Of a stretch of DNA of 64,000 nt, positions 28,543-41,641 are shown in pieces (within the stretch, counting starts at the first letter, position 1; each line of letters opens with the position of its first letter). Source of the stretch: Vreelandella massiliensis. Its GTDB lineage: Bacteria; Pseudomonadota; Gammaproteobacteria; Pseudomonadales; Halomonadaceae. The position numbers were made by a program, and so were the translations under genes. Location: the NCBI RefSeq assembly GCF_900155385.1, contig NZ_LT699745.1, positions 11,578-75,577 of the forward strand, in the 5' to 3' direction. A model generated the notes under the pieces. The model was not told where the DNA came from, made no database searches, and saw only the letters and a program-made list of their open reading frames with translations.

Positions 28543-29466
28543 TCAAGAGACCAACAGCCGCTTGGGTGCCACTTCCTCGGCACCTTTTACCACGCCAAGG
28601 CCAATAAACGCCTTGCCGTGATAAAGCCGTATCAGCGTATCGACACCCAACGACGCGACATCGAGGTGAACGGACTGCCCATGGATCAAACGCTGATAGT
28701 CGCTTTCCGCCACTTCAAGCGACGGTAAATGCTCGACCAGCACATCCACCGGCATCAGCTCGGCTTCTTTTGCCTCTTGGCCCGTTAGCGCTTCGAGTGC
28801 TTCCAGCGTCCACATCGTGTGGGTGCCAAAAGTCTCCACGCCAAACGGCCCGGTCTTGAGTCGCCTTAACGCGCTGATATGCGCACCAGCGCCAAGCGCT
28901 TGGCCAATGTCTTCCGCTAATGTGCGAATGTACGTGCCTTTGCTACAGCTGACTTCCAGCTCAAAAGCGTTTCCATCTCGCGACAGCAGGCGCGCATCAT
29001 ACACGCTTATGCGCCGTGCTGCACGCTCAACGTGCTTGCCTTCCCGGGCGAGTTCGTAAAGCTTTTTACCCTGATGTTTCAGTGCCGAGTACATCGGCGG
29101 TACCTGCTCAATCTCGCCGCGAAAGCGCGCGATCACCGCCTCGATATCCGCATCGGAAAGCGCCGGCACCTGACGGCGCTCAAGCACTTCGCCTTCGGCA
29201 TCGCCGGTATCGGTGATCACCCCGAGTTCGACGCGAGTGCGATATACCTTATCCGCCTCCAACAGGTGGGACGAAAACTTGGTGGCTTCGCCTAGGCAGA
29301 TGGGCAATAAACCGGTGGCCATGGGGTCTAGCGTGCCGGTGTGACCGGCCTTCTGCGCCTGATACAGACGGCGCACCCGCTGCAGGGCGTGATTGCTCGA
29401 CATCCCTTTCGGCTTGTCCAGCAAGAGCACGCCGTTGACCGGCAGACCTCGGCGGCGACGCGCCAT
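28543..29466 (-). CDS. truB: tRNA pseudouridine(55) synthase TruB
   Basis: Makes pseudouridine 55 in the T-loop of all elongator tRNAs. 307 residues. VLLLDKPKGMSSNHAL near 13-28, the catalytic Asp in KAGHTGTLDPMATGLLP near 40-56, YSALKHQGKKLYELAREG, and a C-terminal PUA-like part. The start ATG shares one base with the rbfA stop (TAATG), so expression is coupled. Confidence 0.97.
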   Translation of the reverse strand: MARRRRGLPVNGVLLLDKPKGMSSNHALQRVRRLYQAQKAGHTGTLDPMATGLLPICLGEATKFSSHLLEADKVYRTRVELGVITDTGDAEGEVLERRQVPALSDADIEAVIARFRGEIEQVPPMYSALKHQGKKLYELAREGKHVERAARRISVYDARLLSRDGNAFELEVSCSKGTYIRTLAEDIGQALGAGAHISALRRLKTGPFGVETFGTHTMWTLEALEALTGQEAKEAELMPVDVLVEHLPSLEVAESDYQRLIHGQSVHLDVASLGVDTLIRLYHGKAFIGLGVVKGAEEVAPKRLLVS

Positions 29467-29870
29467 TAGCGCGTCTCCTCGCCATCCACCTCGTCGTCAT
29501 CGCCTTGGCGGTCGCGGTCGCTCGCCACCGCTTCATCAATCAACGATGACAACTGCTGACCGCGCACCACGCTTTCATCGTAATGAAAGCGCAGCTCGGG
29601 CACGTGGCGTAGCTTGACGCGTTTGGCAATTTGGCTGCGCAAGAACCCGGCAGCACGCTTTAGCACCTGCAGGTTCTCTTTGATCCGCTCCGGCGCCTGC
29701 TCACCTAGCAGGGTAATGTAGACATCGGCGTAGCCCAGGTCGCGGCTGACGTCCACGCCGCTGACCGTGACCATGCCCAGACGCGGGTCTTTCACTTCGC
29801 GCTGGATGAGTACCGCCAGCTCCTTCTGGAGCTGGTCGGCTACCCGGTCGGTACGCTTAAATTCGCGCAT
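29466..29870 (-). CDS. rbfA: 30S ribosome-binding factor A
   Basis: Late 30S maturation factor binding near helix 1 of 16S, important in the cold. 134 residues. KH-like fold with VADQLQKELAVLIQREVKDPRLGMVTVSGV near the N-terminus and LRHVPELRFHYDESV toward the C-terminus; the tail is acidic (DRDRQGDDDEVDGEE), more so than in E. coli. Between infB (18-bp gap) and truB (1-bp overlap). Confidence 0.97.
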   Translation of the reverse strand: MREFKRTDRVADQLQKELAVLIQREVKDPRLGMVTVSGVDVSRDLGYADVYITLLGEQAPERIKENLQVLKRAAGFLRSQIAKRVKLRHVPELRFHYDESVVRGQQLSSLIDEAVASDRDRQGDDDEVDGEETR

Positions 29871-29888
29871 GCAAAACTCCCGACAGCC

Positions 29889-32444
29889 TTAAAGGCTGCG
29901 CTCGACCTTCACTTGGTCGAAGACTTCGATTTTGTCGCCGACCTGGACATCGTTGTAGTTCTTCACCCCGATGCCACACTCGACGCCACTGCGCACTTCC
30001 TGCACGTCATCTTTGTAACGGCGCAAGGATTCGAGCTCGCCTTCGTAGATCACCACGTTGTCACGCAGCACACGGATGCGCTTGTTACGGTGGACGGTAC
30101 CTTCGACCACCATACAGCCTGCCACCGCGCCAATCTTGGGCGCCCGGAAGACATCGCGCACTTCGGCCACACCGACAATCTCTTCTTTCCACTCCGGTGC
30201 CAGCATGCCACTCATGGCCTGCTTCACCTCGTCGATCAGCTGGTAGATCACGCTGTAGTAGCGCAGATCCAGGCCTTCACGCTCAATGATCTCGCGGGCA
30301 GCGGCATCGGCACGGACGTTAAAGCCCACCACGATGGCGTCACTGGCGAGCGCCAAGTTGGCATCGGTGCCGGTAATACCGCCGACGCCGGAGGAGACCA
30401 CCGCCACTTCCACTTCACCGGTGGAGAGCTCTTCGAGAGCGCCTTTGATCGCTTCCAGCGAGCCTTGCACGTCGGCCTTGAGCACGATGTTGAGCTTGGC
30501 CACTTCGTCTTGGCCCATCTGGCTGAACATGTTCTCAAGCTTGGCTTTCTGCTGACGCGCCAGGCGCACTTCGCGGTATTTACCTTGGCGGAAGTTAGCC
30601 ACTTCGCGGGCTTTCTTCTCGTCCGCCAGCACCATGAAGTCGTCACCGGCATCCGGAGTGCCGTCCAAGCCCTGAATCTCGACCGGCATCGCCGGGCCAA
30701 CGGCATCCACCTGCTTGCCTAGCTCGTTGGTCAGCGCGCGCACGCGACCGTAGTGCAGGCCCGCCAGGACGATATCGCCCTTTTTCAGCGTGCCGTTTTG
30801 TACCAGCACGGTGGCTACCGGGCCACGCCCTTTATCCAAGCGCGACTCGACCACCACGCCTTTGCCCGGCGCTTCCGGTACGGCGGTAAGCTCAAGCACT
30901 TCGGAGACCAGCTGAATCGCTTCAAGAAGCTCTTCGATGCCTTCACCGCTTTTCGCCGAGACGTGAACGAACTGCGTATCGCCGCCCCACTCTTCGGAGA
31001 TAACGCCGTGCTGAGAGAGTTCGTTTTTCACCCGATCTGGATCGGCGCCGTGCTTGTCGATTTTGTTGACCGCCACCACCATCGGCACGCCGGCGGCTTT
31101 AGAGTGCTCAACGGCTTCGATGGTTTGCGGCATTACGCCATCGTCGGCCGCCACGACCAGAATCACCACGTCGGTGGCCTGAGCACCACGGGCACGCATG
31201 GCAGTAAACGCCGCGTGGCCGGGTGTATCCAGGAAGGTCACACCGCCATGCTCATCTTCCACATGGTAGGCACCGATGTGCTGGGTAATACCGCCGGCTT
31301 CACCGGTGGCGACTTTTGCTTCACGGATATAATCCAGTAGCGAGGTCTTACCGTGGTCGACGTGGCCCATCACGGTGACGACCGGTGAGCGGGTAATCTC
31401 CTCACCCTCGTAGGAGATACCTTCCAGCACCTCGGTCTCCAGGGCATCATCCTTAACCAGCTTGGGCTTGTGGCCCATCTCTTCCACCACGATCGCGGCC
31501 GTATCCTGATCGATGGTCTGGTTGATGGTCACGGCCGCCCCCATGGTGAACATGGCCTTGATGACTTCGTTCGCCTTGATCGACATTTTGTCGGCCAGCT
31601 CCGCCACGCTGATCGATTCGGGGATCGATACTTCGCGCACGATTGGCTGCGTCGGCTTCTGGAAGCCGTGCTTACCGTTACCGCTTTGGCTTGCACCGCC
31701 ACGACGGCCACCGCGACGCTCGGAACGCTTGGCTTTTTTAGCGCCACCACGGCGACGCTCTTCGCGGTCGCTGCGGTCATCGTCATCGTCACGACGCCCT
31801 TTTTTCTTCGCTGCCGCCTTTTTGGGCGGTGCTGTACGGCGGTCGCTGCGACCCTCCTTGGGCGGTGCCGGCGGCTCTTCTGCCACCGGTTCGCTGGCCT
31901 CTTCCAGCTCCGGCACAGGAATATCAAGCTCGGTCGGCACCTCGGCTTTTTGCTTCGCCGCCGCTTCCTGCTTGGCTTGCTCTTCGGCCTGTTTGCGTTC
32001 GGCTTCTTCCGCTTTGCGTTTTGCCTGCGCCGCTTCACGCTCTTCAGCATCGCGGGTTTTGCGCTGCGCTTCCGCCTGGGCCATATCCCCTACCAGCTGG
32101 CGAGGACCAGCGTGTTTGGGTTCCGGCGCCTTGGGCTTCTGTTCCTCTTCGGAGCGCTTGACGTAGGTCTTTTTCTTACGCACTTGCACTTCGATGGTTT
32201 TGCCACGCTCACCCGTTTTGATCTTGCTGCGGGTTTTACGCGTTAGCGTGATGCGGTTTTTACCGCTATCACCCTCACCGCCGTGGCTCTTTTTCAAGTA
32301 GTTGAGCAGGGTGCGCTTATCCTCTTCGGAAACGGCATCGGTTTCCGAACGGTGCGCAAGCCCGGCTTCTTTCATCTGTTCCAGCAGGCGAGGGACATCG
32401 CGCCCCACCTTTACTGCAAAATCTTTCACTGTCATATCTGACAT
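29889..32444 (-). CDS. infB: Translation initiation factor IF-2
   Basis: GTPase that places fMet-tRNA on the 30S subunit and promotes subunit joining. 851 residues. N-terminal IF2N domain ([23 protein letters not shown]), a long low-complexity charged linker (about 100-260, rich in Lys, Glu, Arg, with [11 protein letters not shown]), a second IF2N, then the GTPase domain with G1 [10 protein letters not shown]2/G3 DTPGHAAF, G4 NKID, followed by domains II-IV. GAGGAGG before the ATG. The initiator tRNA it binds is encoded 2.3 kb upstream, in front of rimP. Confidence 0.98.
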   Translation of the reverse strand: MSDMTVKDFAVKVGRDVPRLLEQMKEAGLAHRSETDAVSEEDKRTLLNYLKKSHGGEGDSGKNRITLTRKTRSKIKTGERGKTIEVQVRKKKTYVKRSEEEQKPKAPEPKHAGPRQLVGDMAQAEAQRKTRDAEEREAAQAKRKAEEAERKQAEEQAKQEAAAKQKAEVPTELDIPVPELEEASEPVAEEPPAPPKEGRSDRRTAPPKKAAAKKKGRRDDDDDRSDREERRRGGAKKAKRSERRGGRRGGASQSGNGKHGFQKPTQPIVREVSIPESISVAELADKMSIKANEVIKAMFTMGAAVTINQTIDQDTAAIVVEEMGHKPKLVKDDALETEVLEGISYEGEEITRSPVVTVMGHVDHGKTSLLDYIREAKVATGEAGGITQHIGAYHVEDEHGGVTFLDTPGHAAFTAMRARGAQATDVVILVVAADDGVMPQTIEAVEHSKAAGVPMVVAVNKIDKHGADPDRVKNELSQHGVISEEWGGDTQFVHVSAKSGEGIEELLEAIQLVSEVLELTAVPEAPGKGVVVESRLDKGRGPVATVLVQNGTLKKGDIVLAGLHYGRVRALTNELGKQVDAVGPAMPVEIQGLDGTPDAGDDFMVLADEKKAREVANFRQGKYREVRLARQQKAKLENMFSQMGQDEVAKLNIVLKADVQGSLEAIKGALEELSTGEVEVAVVSSGVGGITGTDANLALASDAIVVGFNVRADAAAREIIEREGLDLRYYSVIYQLIDEVKQAMSGMLAPEWKEEIVGVAEVRDVFRAPKIGAVAGCMVVEGTVHRNKRIRVLRDNVVIYEGELESLRRYKDDVQEVRSGVECGIGVKNYNDVQVGDKIEVFDQVKVERSL

Positions 32445-32471
32445 CTTGACCCTCCTCAGCCCGTGACCTGT

Positions 32472-33986
32472 TTACTGTGTGTTCGAATCGGATGTGGTGT
32501 CGTCTTCGAACCAGGGCGCACGGGCAGTCATGATCAGTGCCGCTGCGCGCGCTTCGTCCAACTCCTCGATATCGACCAGATCGTCGACAGACTGCTCGGC
32601 GAGATCTTCCATGGTGACGATGCCACGGCTAGCCAGGATAAAGGCCAGGTGACGCTCCATACCGTCCATTTCTAGCAAGTCGTCTGCCGGCTGGGCACCG
32701 TCTAGCGCTTCTTCTGAGGCGATTGCCATCGTCAGCAGCTCGTCTTTAGCCCGTGCGCGCAACTCCTCGACCAGTGCCTCATCGAACTCTTCGATTTCCA
32801 GCATTTCGTCAAGCGGCACGTAGGCAACTTCTTCCAGCGTGGTAAACCCTTCTTCAACCAGCAGGCGGGCCACATCCTCATCCACGCCGAGCTGGTGAAC
32901 GAAGGTATCTACCAGGCTATCGATCTCTTGTTCACGCTTCGCTTCGGACTCCTCTTCGGTCATGACGTTGATACGCCAGCCGGTCAGTTCAGAAGCAAGG
33001 CGTACGTTCTGTCCGCTACGGCCAATCGCTTGCGCAAGGTTGTCCTGCGCCACTGCGACATCCATCGCGTGAGCGTCTTCATCAACCAGAATCGAGGCCA
33101 CATCGGCCGGCGCCATGGCGTTGATCACTAGCTGTGCTGGGTTGTCGTCCCATAGCACGATGTCCACGCGCTCATTTTGCAGCTCAGACGACACCGCCTG
33201 AACACGCGAGCCGCGCATGCCCACGCAAGCGCCAACCGGATCGATACGCCGATCGTTGGTTTTCACCGCGATCTTCGCGCGTGAACCGGGGTCGCGAGCG
33301 GCCCCTTTGATCTCGATCAGCTGCTCGGCGATTTCAGGCACCTCGATTTTAAACAGCTCAATAATCAGCTCGGGACAGGTGCGCGACAGCAGAAGCTGCG
33401 CGCCGCGCGCTTCCGGGTCAACCTGAACCAAAAGCGCCCGCACCCGCTCGTTCATGCGGTAGCGTTCGCCGTGAATCATTTCGTTGCGCGGCAAGAACGC
33501 CTCCGCGTTATCGCCCAGATCGATCACCAAGCCATCGCGTGTGGTCTTTTTGACAATCCCCGCCACCAACTCGCCTTCACGGTCAGCGTACTGGCGCACT
33601 ACTTCCGCGCGCTCTGCCTCGCGCACTTTCTGCACGATGACTTGCTTAGCCGTCTGTGCGGCAATGCGGCCAAATTCAGCGTTTTCAATCTTCTGCTCGA
33701 CCACATCGCCCAGTTTCAGCGGTGGATCACGCTGTTCGGCGATGCTCTCTTTGATCTCGTAGTCGGGTGTTTCGAACTCGTCGTCCTCGACCACCGTCCA
33801 GTAGCGGAACGTTTCGTAATCACCGGTGCGCCGATCGATATGCACGCGCACATTCGCTTCTTCTTTGTCAAAGCGCTTACGCGATGCGCTGGCTAGCGCC
33901 GCTTCTACCGCTTCAAAAATGACATCGCGGGGGACACCCTTCTCGTTAGAGATCGCGTCAACGACCATTAAAATTTCTTTACTCAT
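32472..33986 (-). CDS. nusA: Transcription termination/antitermination factor NusA
   Basis: RNA polymerase-associated factor that modulates pausing, termination and rRNA antitermination. 504 residues. N-terminal polymerase-binding domain ([19 protein letters not shown]), S1 ([30 protein letters not shown]), two KH domains ([37 protein letters not shown]), and two acidic C-terminal repeats from about residue 360. Between rimP and infB, the standard operon. It is expected to act at the boxA in the rRNA leader at 1746-1758. Confidence 0.98.
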   Translation of the reverse strand: MSKEILMVVDAISNEKGVPRDVIFEAVEAALASASRKRFDKEEANVRVHIDRRTGDYETFRYWTVVEDDEFETPDYEIKESIAEQRDPPLKLGDVVEQKIENAEFGRIAAQTAKQVIVQKVREAERAEVVRQYADREGELVAGIVKKTTRDGLVIDLGDNAEAFLPRNEMIHGERYRMNERVRALLVQVDPEARGAQLLLSRTCPELIIELFKIEVPEIAEQLIEIKGAARDPGSRAKIAVKTNDRRIDPVGACVGMRGSRVQAVSSELQNERVDIVLWDDNPAQLVINAMAPADVASILVDEDAHAMDVAVAQDNLAQAIGRSGQNVRLASELTGWRINVMTEEESEAKREQEIDSLVDTFVHQLGVDEDVARLLVEEGFTTLEEVAYVPLDEMLEIEEFDEALVEELRARAKDELLTMAIASEEALDGAQPADDLLEMDGMERHLAFILASRGIVTMEDLAEQSVDDLVDIEELDEARAAALIMTARAPWFEDDTTSDSNTQ

Positions 33987-34056
33987 GCGTTTGCCTCGCC
34001 AGAAAACCTGTCCTTATGTGCAAAAGCCCGGCATTTCCGCCGGTCGCGTCACCCGC

Positions 34057-34518
34057 TCAGTCGTCAAACTGAGGCACGATGTTAGCCTGATCAATGCTTT
34101 CAATCGGGAAGCAGTACTCTTCTCCCTCAAACTGAAGCAGGACTTCATCGCCCTCAATCCCGGCTAGCAGCCCCTTAAACTTGCGTCGACCATCAAAGGG
34201 CATGCGCAATTTCAGTGCCACTTGGTGACCCTGGAAACGTGCAAAGTGATCGAGCGTATAGAGGGGGCGCGCCATACCCGGCGACGAGACTTCCAGCCGA
34301 TACTCACCGGCGATAGGGTCTTCAACATCCAACACGGCGCTCACTTGGCGACTGATATCAGCGCAGTCTTCGACGCTAACACCGCTTTCGCGCTCAATGT
34401 AGATCACCAGACGCGAATGCTTACCCTGGGAAAGGTGGTCGATACCCCATAGCTCAAAGCCCATGGCAGTAACAACGGGTTCGATCAGCGCATAAAGCGC
34501 AGCGTGTTTTGTGGCCAC
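34057..34518 (-). CDS. rimP: Ribosome maturation factor RimP
   Basis: Cofactor for 30S assembly. 153 residues when started at the GTG at 34518; AGGAGC lies seven bases upstream and the product then matches the usual length (about 150). The frame is open 37 codons further, but that part looks unrelated. Conserved: GFELWGIDH, DCADISRQVSAVLDVEDPI, YRLEVSSPGMARPLYT, and a C-terminal SH3-like segment ending NIVPQF. First protein gene of rimP-nusA-infB. Confidence 0.95.
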   Translation of the reverse strand: MATKHAALYALIEPVVTAMGFELWGIDHLSQGKHSRLVIYIERESGVSVEDCADISRQVSAVLDVEDPIAGEYRLEVSSPGMARPLYTLDHFARFQGHQVALKLRMPFDGRRKFKGLLAGIEGDEVLLQFEGEEYCFPIESIDQANIVPQFDD

Positions 34519-34678
34519 AGACAAAGCTCCTATAGCCGTTGCATCAGGCACCTGGCCAGGAGTTGATAAGAAAGCTAGGTGGCTGATTGGCGTTACCCGG
34601 AAACGTGTCTCCGGTAACCCGGTAGACATCCGCTAGTGAGATACTGTCGTCAGCAGCCATAACAAAACAGCTGCTAAC

Positions 34679-34708
34679 AAAAAGCCCCTTCACAGGAAGG
34701 GGCTTTTT
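34679..34708 (-). terminator. Terminator between tRNA-fMet and rimP
   Basis: Twelve-base perfect arms 34679-34690 and 34697-34708 (aaaaagcccctt), loop of 6; on the minus strand the hairpin ends in T5. It would end the secG-tRNA transcript or limit readthrough into rimP. Confidence 0.85.
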
Positions 34709-34784
34709 AGAGAAACCTGTATACCATCTTTACCATCAACGCTTTTATCGTTTGCCTGGCAAAGCCAATCGGCGTTGATTGAAA

Positions 34785-34861
<77 letters not shown>

Positions 34862-34967
34862 TCAATCTAGGTGGACAATAATAGACACTTAACAACATTT
34901 CGTCAAGGTCTGTTTTCGTCTTTGGTGCCAATCCTGATCTGGGAAGCTGGCGTACCAGCGCTTCAGA

Positions 34968-35054
34968 TGGTGCCGAAGGCGGGACTTGAACCCGCACGAC
35001 CGTAAGGTCACTACCCCCTCAAGATAGCGTGTCTACCAATTCCACCACTTCGGC
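34968..35054 (-). tRNA. tRNA-Leu (GAG)
   Basis: 87 nt type II tRNA with encoded CCA. Acceptor GCCGAAG/CTTCGGC, anticodon loop TTGAGGG (GAG) in stem CTATC/GGTAG, long variable arm (TGACCTTACGGTCG region), T-loop TTCAAGT. Reads CUC/CUU leucine codons. Just downstream of secG, as leuU is in E. coli. Confidence 0.96.
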
Positions 35055-35083
35055 ATCAGGGGAGGCTATTGAAAAACAGCGCT

Positions 35084-35449
35084 TTACTGCTCGCTGCTGC
35101 TTTCCTCTAGCACTGGCGCGGCATTATCCATGCTTTCTTCGCCTTCGTCAAGCATTGGAACGCTTTGTTGTTGCTCAATAATGCGCGCGTCGGGAATACC
35201 CGCTTCGGGCGCCTGCCCGGCCTGGGTCGCAAAGTACGCCAACGCCATGGAGGTCACAAAAAACGCTGCTGCCAGAACGCCGGTGAAGCGCGCCAGAAAG
35301 TTGCCGCTGCCGCGCGAACCAAAGACCGTTTGCGAGGCACCGCCACCAAAGGCAGCGCCTGCTTCAGCGCCTTTCCCCTGCTGAAGCAGGATCAAAACCA
35401 CCAGGGCGATCGCAATCACCACATGAACCATTAAAATTGCAACTTGCAT
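35084..35449 (-). CDS. secG: Protein-export membrane protein SecG
   Basis: Small subunit of the SecYEG translocon in the inner membrane. 121 residues with two transmembrane helices: about 3-22 (AILMVHVVIAIALVVLILLQ) and 52-70 (FTGVLAAAFFVTSMALAYF). Between them is the conserved cytosolic loop QQGKGAEAGAAFGGGASQTVFGSRG. The C-terminus is acidic and Ser/Glu-rich. The ATG at 35449 fits the family start; it lies 4 bp after the tpiA stop with the SD overlapping that stop (AGGATAA). Confidence 0.96.
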   Translation of the reverse strand: MQVAILMVHVVIAIALVVLILLQQGKGAEAGAAFGGGASQTVFGSRGSGNFLARFTGVLAAAFFVTSMALAYFATQAGQAPEAGIPDARIIEQQQSVPMLDEGEESMDNAAPVLEESSSEQ

Positions 35450-35453
35450 GGAG

Positions 35454-36203
35454 TTATCCTGCTGACTGACAAATAGCGTGGAAGTCATCGATCTTAAGCG
35501 AGGCACCGCCCACTAGACCGCCGTCGATATCTGGCTGCGCGAGTAGCTCAGCCGCGTTTTTGGCATTCATGCTGCCGCCGTACAAGAGCCGCAGCTGCTG
35601 TGCCAGCTGTGTATCAAATTCTCCTTGGTACGCGCGAATACCGCTCATTACGTCTTGCGCCTGCTCCGGGGTCGCGGTGCGCCCGGTGCCGATCGCCCAT
35701 ACCGGTTCGTAAGCGATCACCACCTGCTCACGCTGCTCGGGCTCAAGGCGGGCCATCACATGCCCCACCTGGCGCAACACCACCTCCATGGTGCTGCCGC
35801 TATCACGCTCTTCAAGGGTTTCCCCCACGCATAAAATAGGCGTAATGCCGACATTAAGCGCCGCTAGCGCGCGCGCCAAAACGTGATCATCTGTTTCGCG
35901 GTAGAGCTGGCGACGCTCAGAGTGTCCGATCAACACATACGCCACGCCAAACTCTTTGAGCATACGCCCGCTCACTTCCCCGGTATGCGCGCCGGCGTTT
36001 AGCGGGTTTAGCGTTTGCGCCCCGAGCTTAAGCGGCGTGCCGTGGAAGGCGTGACGCGCGGCATCGAGATACGGGTAGGGCGGAATCACCGCGATATCCA
36101 GTGCTTCGGGCAGTGTCGCATCACGAAAACGCTCACCGAAGGCATGAATCAACTCAGCGGAGCCGTTCATCTTCCAGTTTCCGGCAATTAAGGGCGTTCG
36201 CAT
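35454..36203 (-). CDS. tpiA: Triosephosphate isomerase
   Basis: Interconverts dihydroxyacetone phosphate and glyceraldehyde-3-phosphate. 249 residues, TIM barrel. Lysine in NWKMNG near 8-13, catalytic His in IGHSERRQ near 93-96, catalytic Glu in VIAYEPVWAIGTG near 165, phosphate-binding LLYGGSM near 207. Part of the chain folP-glmM-tpiA-secG, an arrangement shared with Pseudomonas. Confidence 0.98.
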   Translation of the reverse strand: MRTPLIAGNWKMNGSAELIHAFGERFRDATLPEALDIAVIPPYPYLDAARHAFHGTPLKLGAQTLNPLNAGAHTGEVSGRMLKEFGVAYVLIGHSERRQLYRETDDHVLARALAALNVGITPILCVGETLEERDSGSTMEVVLRQVGHVMARLEPEQREQVVIAYEPVWAIGTGRTATPEQAQDVMSGIRAYQGEFDTQLAQQLRLLYGGSMNAKNAAELLAQPDIDGGLVGGASLKIDDFHAICQSAG

Positions 36204-36266
36204 GGGGTATCCTCACTCATGGTGGGCCGAAATGGTATAGGAGCGGACTGCGCAAAACAACCGCTG

Positions 36267-37631
36267 TCAAGTCGCGGTGTGCGGCCCGAGCAGCGCTTGT
36301 ACCTGATCGGCTAGCGACTGCGCCATGCCGTCCACATCCAGATGCGCACGCCCTTCCACCATGACACGAATCAGAGGTTCAGTGCCGGAGGGGCGCAACA
36401 GCACCCGCCCTTCGCCTCCAAGCTCGCTTTCGGTCTTGGCCACGGCTTGCTGCAAAGCGTCGGACGCCATGAGCTCTTTTGCCTCGCTCCCTGGCGCCAG
36501 GCGCACGTTCACCAGCGCCTGGGGGACTTTTTCCAGGCCGCGCAGCAGCATCGGCAATGCTTTCTTCTCGCGCACCATCATCGCCACCACCTGAAGCGCG
36601 GCGACAATGCCATCGCCCGTGGTCTGCGCATGGCCGCATACCACATGGCCCGAGGACTCCCCGCCAAGCTCCCAGTCGTTTTCGGCCATACGCTCCATGA
36701 CAAAGCGATCACCTACCTTGGCACGTTCAAAGGGAATGCCCATTTTTTCCAAGGCCATCGCCAAGCCAAAGTTGGTCATCAGCGTACCCACGACGCCGCC
36801 TTTTAACAGGCCGCGTTTATAGCGATCCCGAGCAATCAGGTAGAGGATATCGTCACCGTCGACTTCCCGACCGTCGGCGTCAACCATCAGCACACGGTCG
36901 CCATCGCCATCAAAGGCAACGCCCAAGTTCGCGCCCTGCTGTATCACCGCCGCGCGCAGCGCCGCCGGGTGGGTCGAGCCCACCTGCTGGTTGATATTCA
37001 TCCCATCTGGCGTGGCCCCGATAACGCTCACCTCGGCACCCAGCTCGCGAAACACATTGGGCGCAATGTGGTACGTCGCCCCATGCGCGCAGTCGAGCAC
37101 CACGTTCAGACCGTGCAGGCTCAACCGATCCGGCAGGGTGGACTTACAAAACTCGATATAGCGGCCGGCGGCGTCGTCGATGCGCATCGCCTTGCCTAGC
37201 TGCACGGAGTCAGCCGTGGTCAGGGGCGCATCCAGCATCGTCTCGATGCGATCTTCGACCTCGTCAGGCAGCTTTTTGCCCTCGGCCGAGAAAAACTTGA
37301 TGCCGTTATCGGCGAAGGGGTTGTGCGAGGCGGAAATGACAATCCCGGCATCGGCGCGGAAGGTGCGGGTCAGGTAGGCAATCCCGGGTGTCGGCATCGG
37401 CCCGAGCAGCGCCACGTCAACGCCGGCGGCCGAGAGCCCCGCCTCCAACGCCGACTCAAACATGTAACCCGAAATGCGTGTGTCTTTTCCGATCAACACC
37501 CGGGTGCGGCCCGATGGGCGGCGCAGCACCTGCCCGGCCGCCCAGCCCAGCTTCAACATGAAATCGGCGGTGATCGGGGCTTGGCCCACCGTGCCGCGAA
37601 TACCGTCCGTGCCAAAATAGCGACGTGCCAT
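36267..37631 (-). CDS. glmM: Phosphoglucosamine mutase
   Basis: Converts glucosamine-6-phosphate to glucosamine-1-phosphate for UDP-GlcNAc, feeding peptidoglycan and LPS. 454 residues: [12 protein letters not shown] at 5-16, the phosphoserine loop [16 protein letters not shown] near 100, metal loop DGDGDR near 243, sugar-binding GEESGH-type loop as GGESSGHV near 325, and C-terminal [19 protein letters not shown] at 37631 overlaps the folP stop by 1 bp (TGATG); AGGAGG lies upstream. Confidence 0.98.
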   Translation of the reverse strand: MARRYFGTDGIRGTVGQAPITADFMLKLGWAAGQVLRRPSGRTRVLIGKDTRISGYMFESALEAGLSAAGVDVALLGPMPTPGIAYLTRTFRADAGIVISASHNPFADNGIKFFSAEGKKLPDEVEDRIETMLDAPLTTADSVQLGKAMRIDDAAGRYIEFCKSTLPDRLSLHGLNVVLDCAHGATYHIAPNVFRELGAEVSVIGATPDGMNINQQVGSTHPAALRAAVIQQGANLGVAFDGDGDRVLMVDADGREVDGDDILYLIARDRYKRGLLKGGVVGTLMTNFGLAMALEKMGIPFERAKVGDRFVMERMAENDWELGGESSGHVVCGHAQTTGDGIVAALQVVAMMVREKKALPMLLRGLEKVPQALVNVRLAPGSEAKELMASDALQQAVAKTESELGGEGRVLLRPSGTEPLIRVMVEGRAHLDVDGMAQSLADQVQALLGPHTAT

Positions 37632-38545
37632 CACGCCTCCTCCTGATGTTTAAAACTGCCGTCTTGAAAACAGCCTTCCTGAAGGACCGCCCAGGTCATG
37701 TTCACGGCATCCACGGTGGCGCCCACATCGTGAACGCGCAAAATGCTGGCTCCGCGCTCCACGGCCAACGCCGAGAGCGCAAGCCCACCGTGCAGGCGCT
37801 CCTCCACCGGGCGGCCCAACACTTTTCCGATCATACTCTTGCGCGACATCCCCACCAGCAGTGGAAGCGCCAACGCCTGTAGGGTGTCCATGCGTTTCAG
37901 CAGGCGCAGATTATGCTCGACCGTCTTGCCAAAGCCAAAGCCCGGGTCGATCAGCAAACGATGGCGCTTAAGCCCGGCGGCTTCGCACTCCTCAATGCGC
38001 TTGGCGAGATACTCGGCCACTTCCGTCTCGATCGGGCGGCTATAGTGGGGTGACTGCTGCATGGTCTGCGGCTCGCCCTGACGGTGCATCAAGCAGACCG
38101 GTAGAGCGCTCGCCGCCGCCGCCGCGAGCGCGCCCTCGCGCTCCAGCGAGCGTACGTCGTTGATCATTCCGGCACCGAGCGCGCTGGTTTCTCGGATGAC
38201 TTGGGCGCTGCTGGTATCCACCGACACCAGCGCGTCGAGTTCGCGCACCAGCGCCTCAACCACCGGCGCAACCCTATCGAGCTCCTCCTGCTCGCTGACC
38301 GACGCCGCACCCGGCCGGGTCGACTCTCCGCCTACATCAATGATCGCCGCGCCCTGCGCCAGCATCTGCTCGGCGTGACGCAGCGCATCGTCCAACGCGT
38401 TGTGCTGGCCGCCGTCGGAAAAAGAGTCAGGCGTCACATTGAGAATCCCCATCACGCGGGGAAAGGAGAGATCAAGCCAGTGGCGACCGCAGCGCAGGTG
38501 GGAGACCTCGTTGGTCGCGCGGTAAGAAGCAGGATTTGAAGTCAT
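37631..38545 (-). CDS. folP: Dihydropteroate synthase
   Basis: Joins p-aminobenzoate to the FolK product to make dihydropteroate; the sulfonamide target. 304 residues from the ATG at 38545 (the longer frame to 38596 would run into the ftsH terminator). Motifs: [16 protein letters not shown] near 31-46, [52 protein letters not shown]. Overlaps glmM by one base. Following ftsH and preceding glmM as in E. coli and Pseudomonas. Confidence 0.97.
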   Translation of the reverse strand: MTSNPASYRATNEVSHLRCGRHWLDLSFPRVMGILNVTPDSFSDGGQHNALDDALRHAEQMLAQGAAIIDVGGESTRPGAASVSEQEELDRVAPVVEALVRELDALVSVDTSSAQVIRETSALGAGMINDVRSLEREGALAAAAASALPVCLMHRQGEPQTMQQSPHYSRPIETEVAEYLAKRIEECEAAGLKRHRLLIDPGFGFGKTVEHNLRLLKRMDTLQALALPLLVGMSRKSMIGKVLGRPVEERLHGGLALSALAVERGASILRVHDVGATVDAVNMTWAVLQEGCFQDGSFKHQEEA

Positions 38546-38594
38546 GCAAAAGCCTAGTAGGGAAAGCGTCGATAATGTCGACTGCCAGGATAAC

Positions 38595-38622
38595 AAAAAG
38601 ACGCCCGAGTGGGGCGCCTTTG
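38595..38622 (-). terminator. Intrinsic terminator after ftsH
   Basis: On the minus strand: AAAGGCGCCC, short loop, GGGCGTCTTTTT with one mismatch in the stem and T5. It lies in the folP leader, so folP needs either readthrough or its own promoter. Confidence 0.75.
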
Positions 38623-38653
38623 CGGGGCTTGCTTACCTGGGGCAAGCCTAGGT

Positions 38654-40663
<2,010 letters not shown>

Positions 40664-40892
40664 GGGGCTACCCTCATTACAAAAATCTGTCAGTTAACGT
40701 TCGATACTGAGACCATACACCAGCATCAAGCGTTCAACCATTGCCAAAGCGCATGCGCTTTGGGCCTGTCATGCCACGTGCGTATCAACGTTAGTGTTTC
40801 ATAAGCGTACTGTGGCACATATCGCAACCGCCTGTCTGGCAATCGGGCTGATAGCGCATCGCTATCTTTCATTTAACCCGGCACGCCGTGTT

Positions 40893-41540
40893 TTAACCGT
40901 TAAATCCATCCGCGAGCAAATAGACTTCTCGCGAACGCGCCCGTGATGCCTCCGGCTTACGCGTGACCACTCTTTTGAAGTCGTCGCGCAGCGCTTTTAA
41001 GTACGCATCAAACCCTTCACCTTGAAACACCTTGGCCACGAAGCGACCGCCGGGCGAGAGCGTATCCCGGGCAAGTTCCAGCGCCAGCTCCACCAAATAC
41101 ATCGCCTGTGGCTGATCAATCGCCGCCATACCACTCATATTGGGGGCCATGTCCGACATAACAAGGTCAACGGGGCGATCATTGAGCCGTTCGAGAATCG
41201 CATTAAGCACGCTCTCTTCGGTGAAATCGCCCTGAATAAAGTCAACGCCGGCCAAGGCGTCCATGTCGAGTATATCCGAGGCGATCACCACCCCCTCGGG
41301 GCCAACCTTCTCCGCGGCCACCTGACTCCAGCCCCCCGGCGCGGCGCCGAGGTCGATCACGGTCATCCCGGGGCGAAAGAGCTTATCCTTCTCATCCAGC
41401 GCCAGAAGCTTATAGCTTGCCCGGGAGCGATAGCCGTCCTGCCAGCTCTGCTTGACGTAGGGATCATCAAAATGCTCTTTCATCCAGCTGCCGCTGGCTT
41501 TACTTGCGAGGCGTTTACCGCCTTTGGGCTTTTGCTGCAT
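40893..41540 (-). CDS. rlmE: 23S rRNA 2'-O-methyltransferase RlmE
   Basis: Methylates U2552 of 23S rRNA in the assembled 50S subunit (formerly FtsJ/RrmJ). 215 residues, with [18 protein letters not shown] near 39-56, SAM motif [15 protein letters not shown] near 61-75, and the catalytic tetrad residues including D in [13 protein letters not shown] and K in [11 protein letters not shown]. Upstream of ftsH in the same direction with a 229-bp gap in which I see no clear promoter, terminator or ORF. Divergent from yhbY. Confidence 0.97.
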   Translation of the reverse strand: MQQKPKGGKRLASKASGSWMKEHFDDPYVKQSWQDGYRSRASYKLLALDEKDKLFRPGMTVIDLGAAPGGWSQVAAEKVGPEGVVIASDILDMDALAGVDFIQGDFTEESVLNAILERLNDRPVDLVMSDMAPNMSGMAAIDQPQAMYLVELALELARDTLSPGGRFVAKVFQGEGFDAYLKALRDDFKRVVTRKPEASRARSREVYLLADGFNG

Positions 41541-41641
41541 GGAGGAATCTAATCGTAGAAGTCGGGATGAGCGCTTTCACCTCGCGGCATTTCGCCGTAA
41601 GATGGAGCGTTAAGCGCAAACTTGGGATACCGCAAGATACC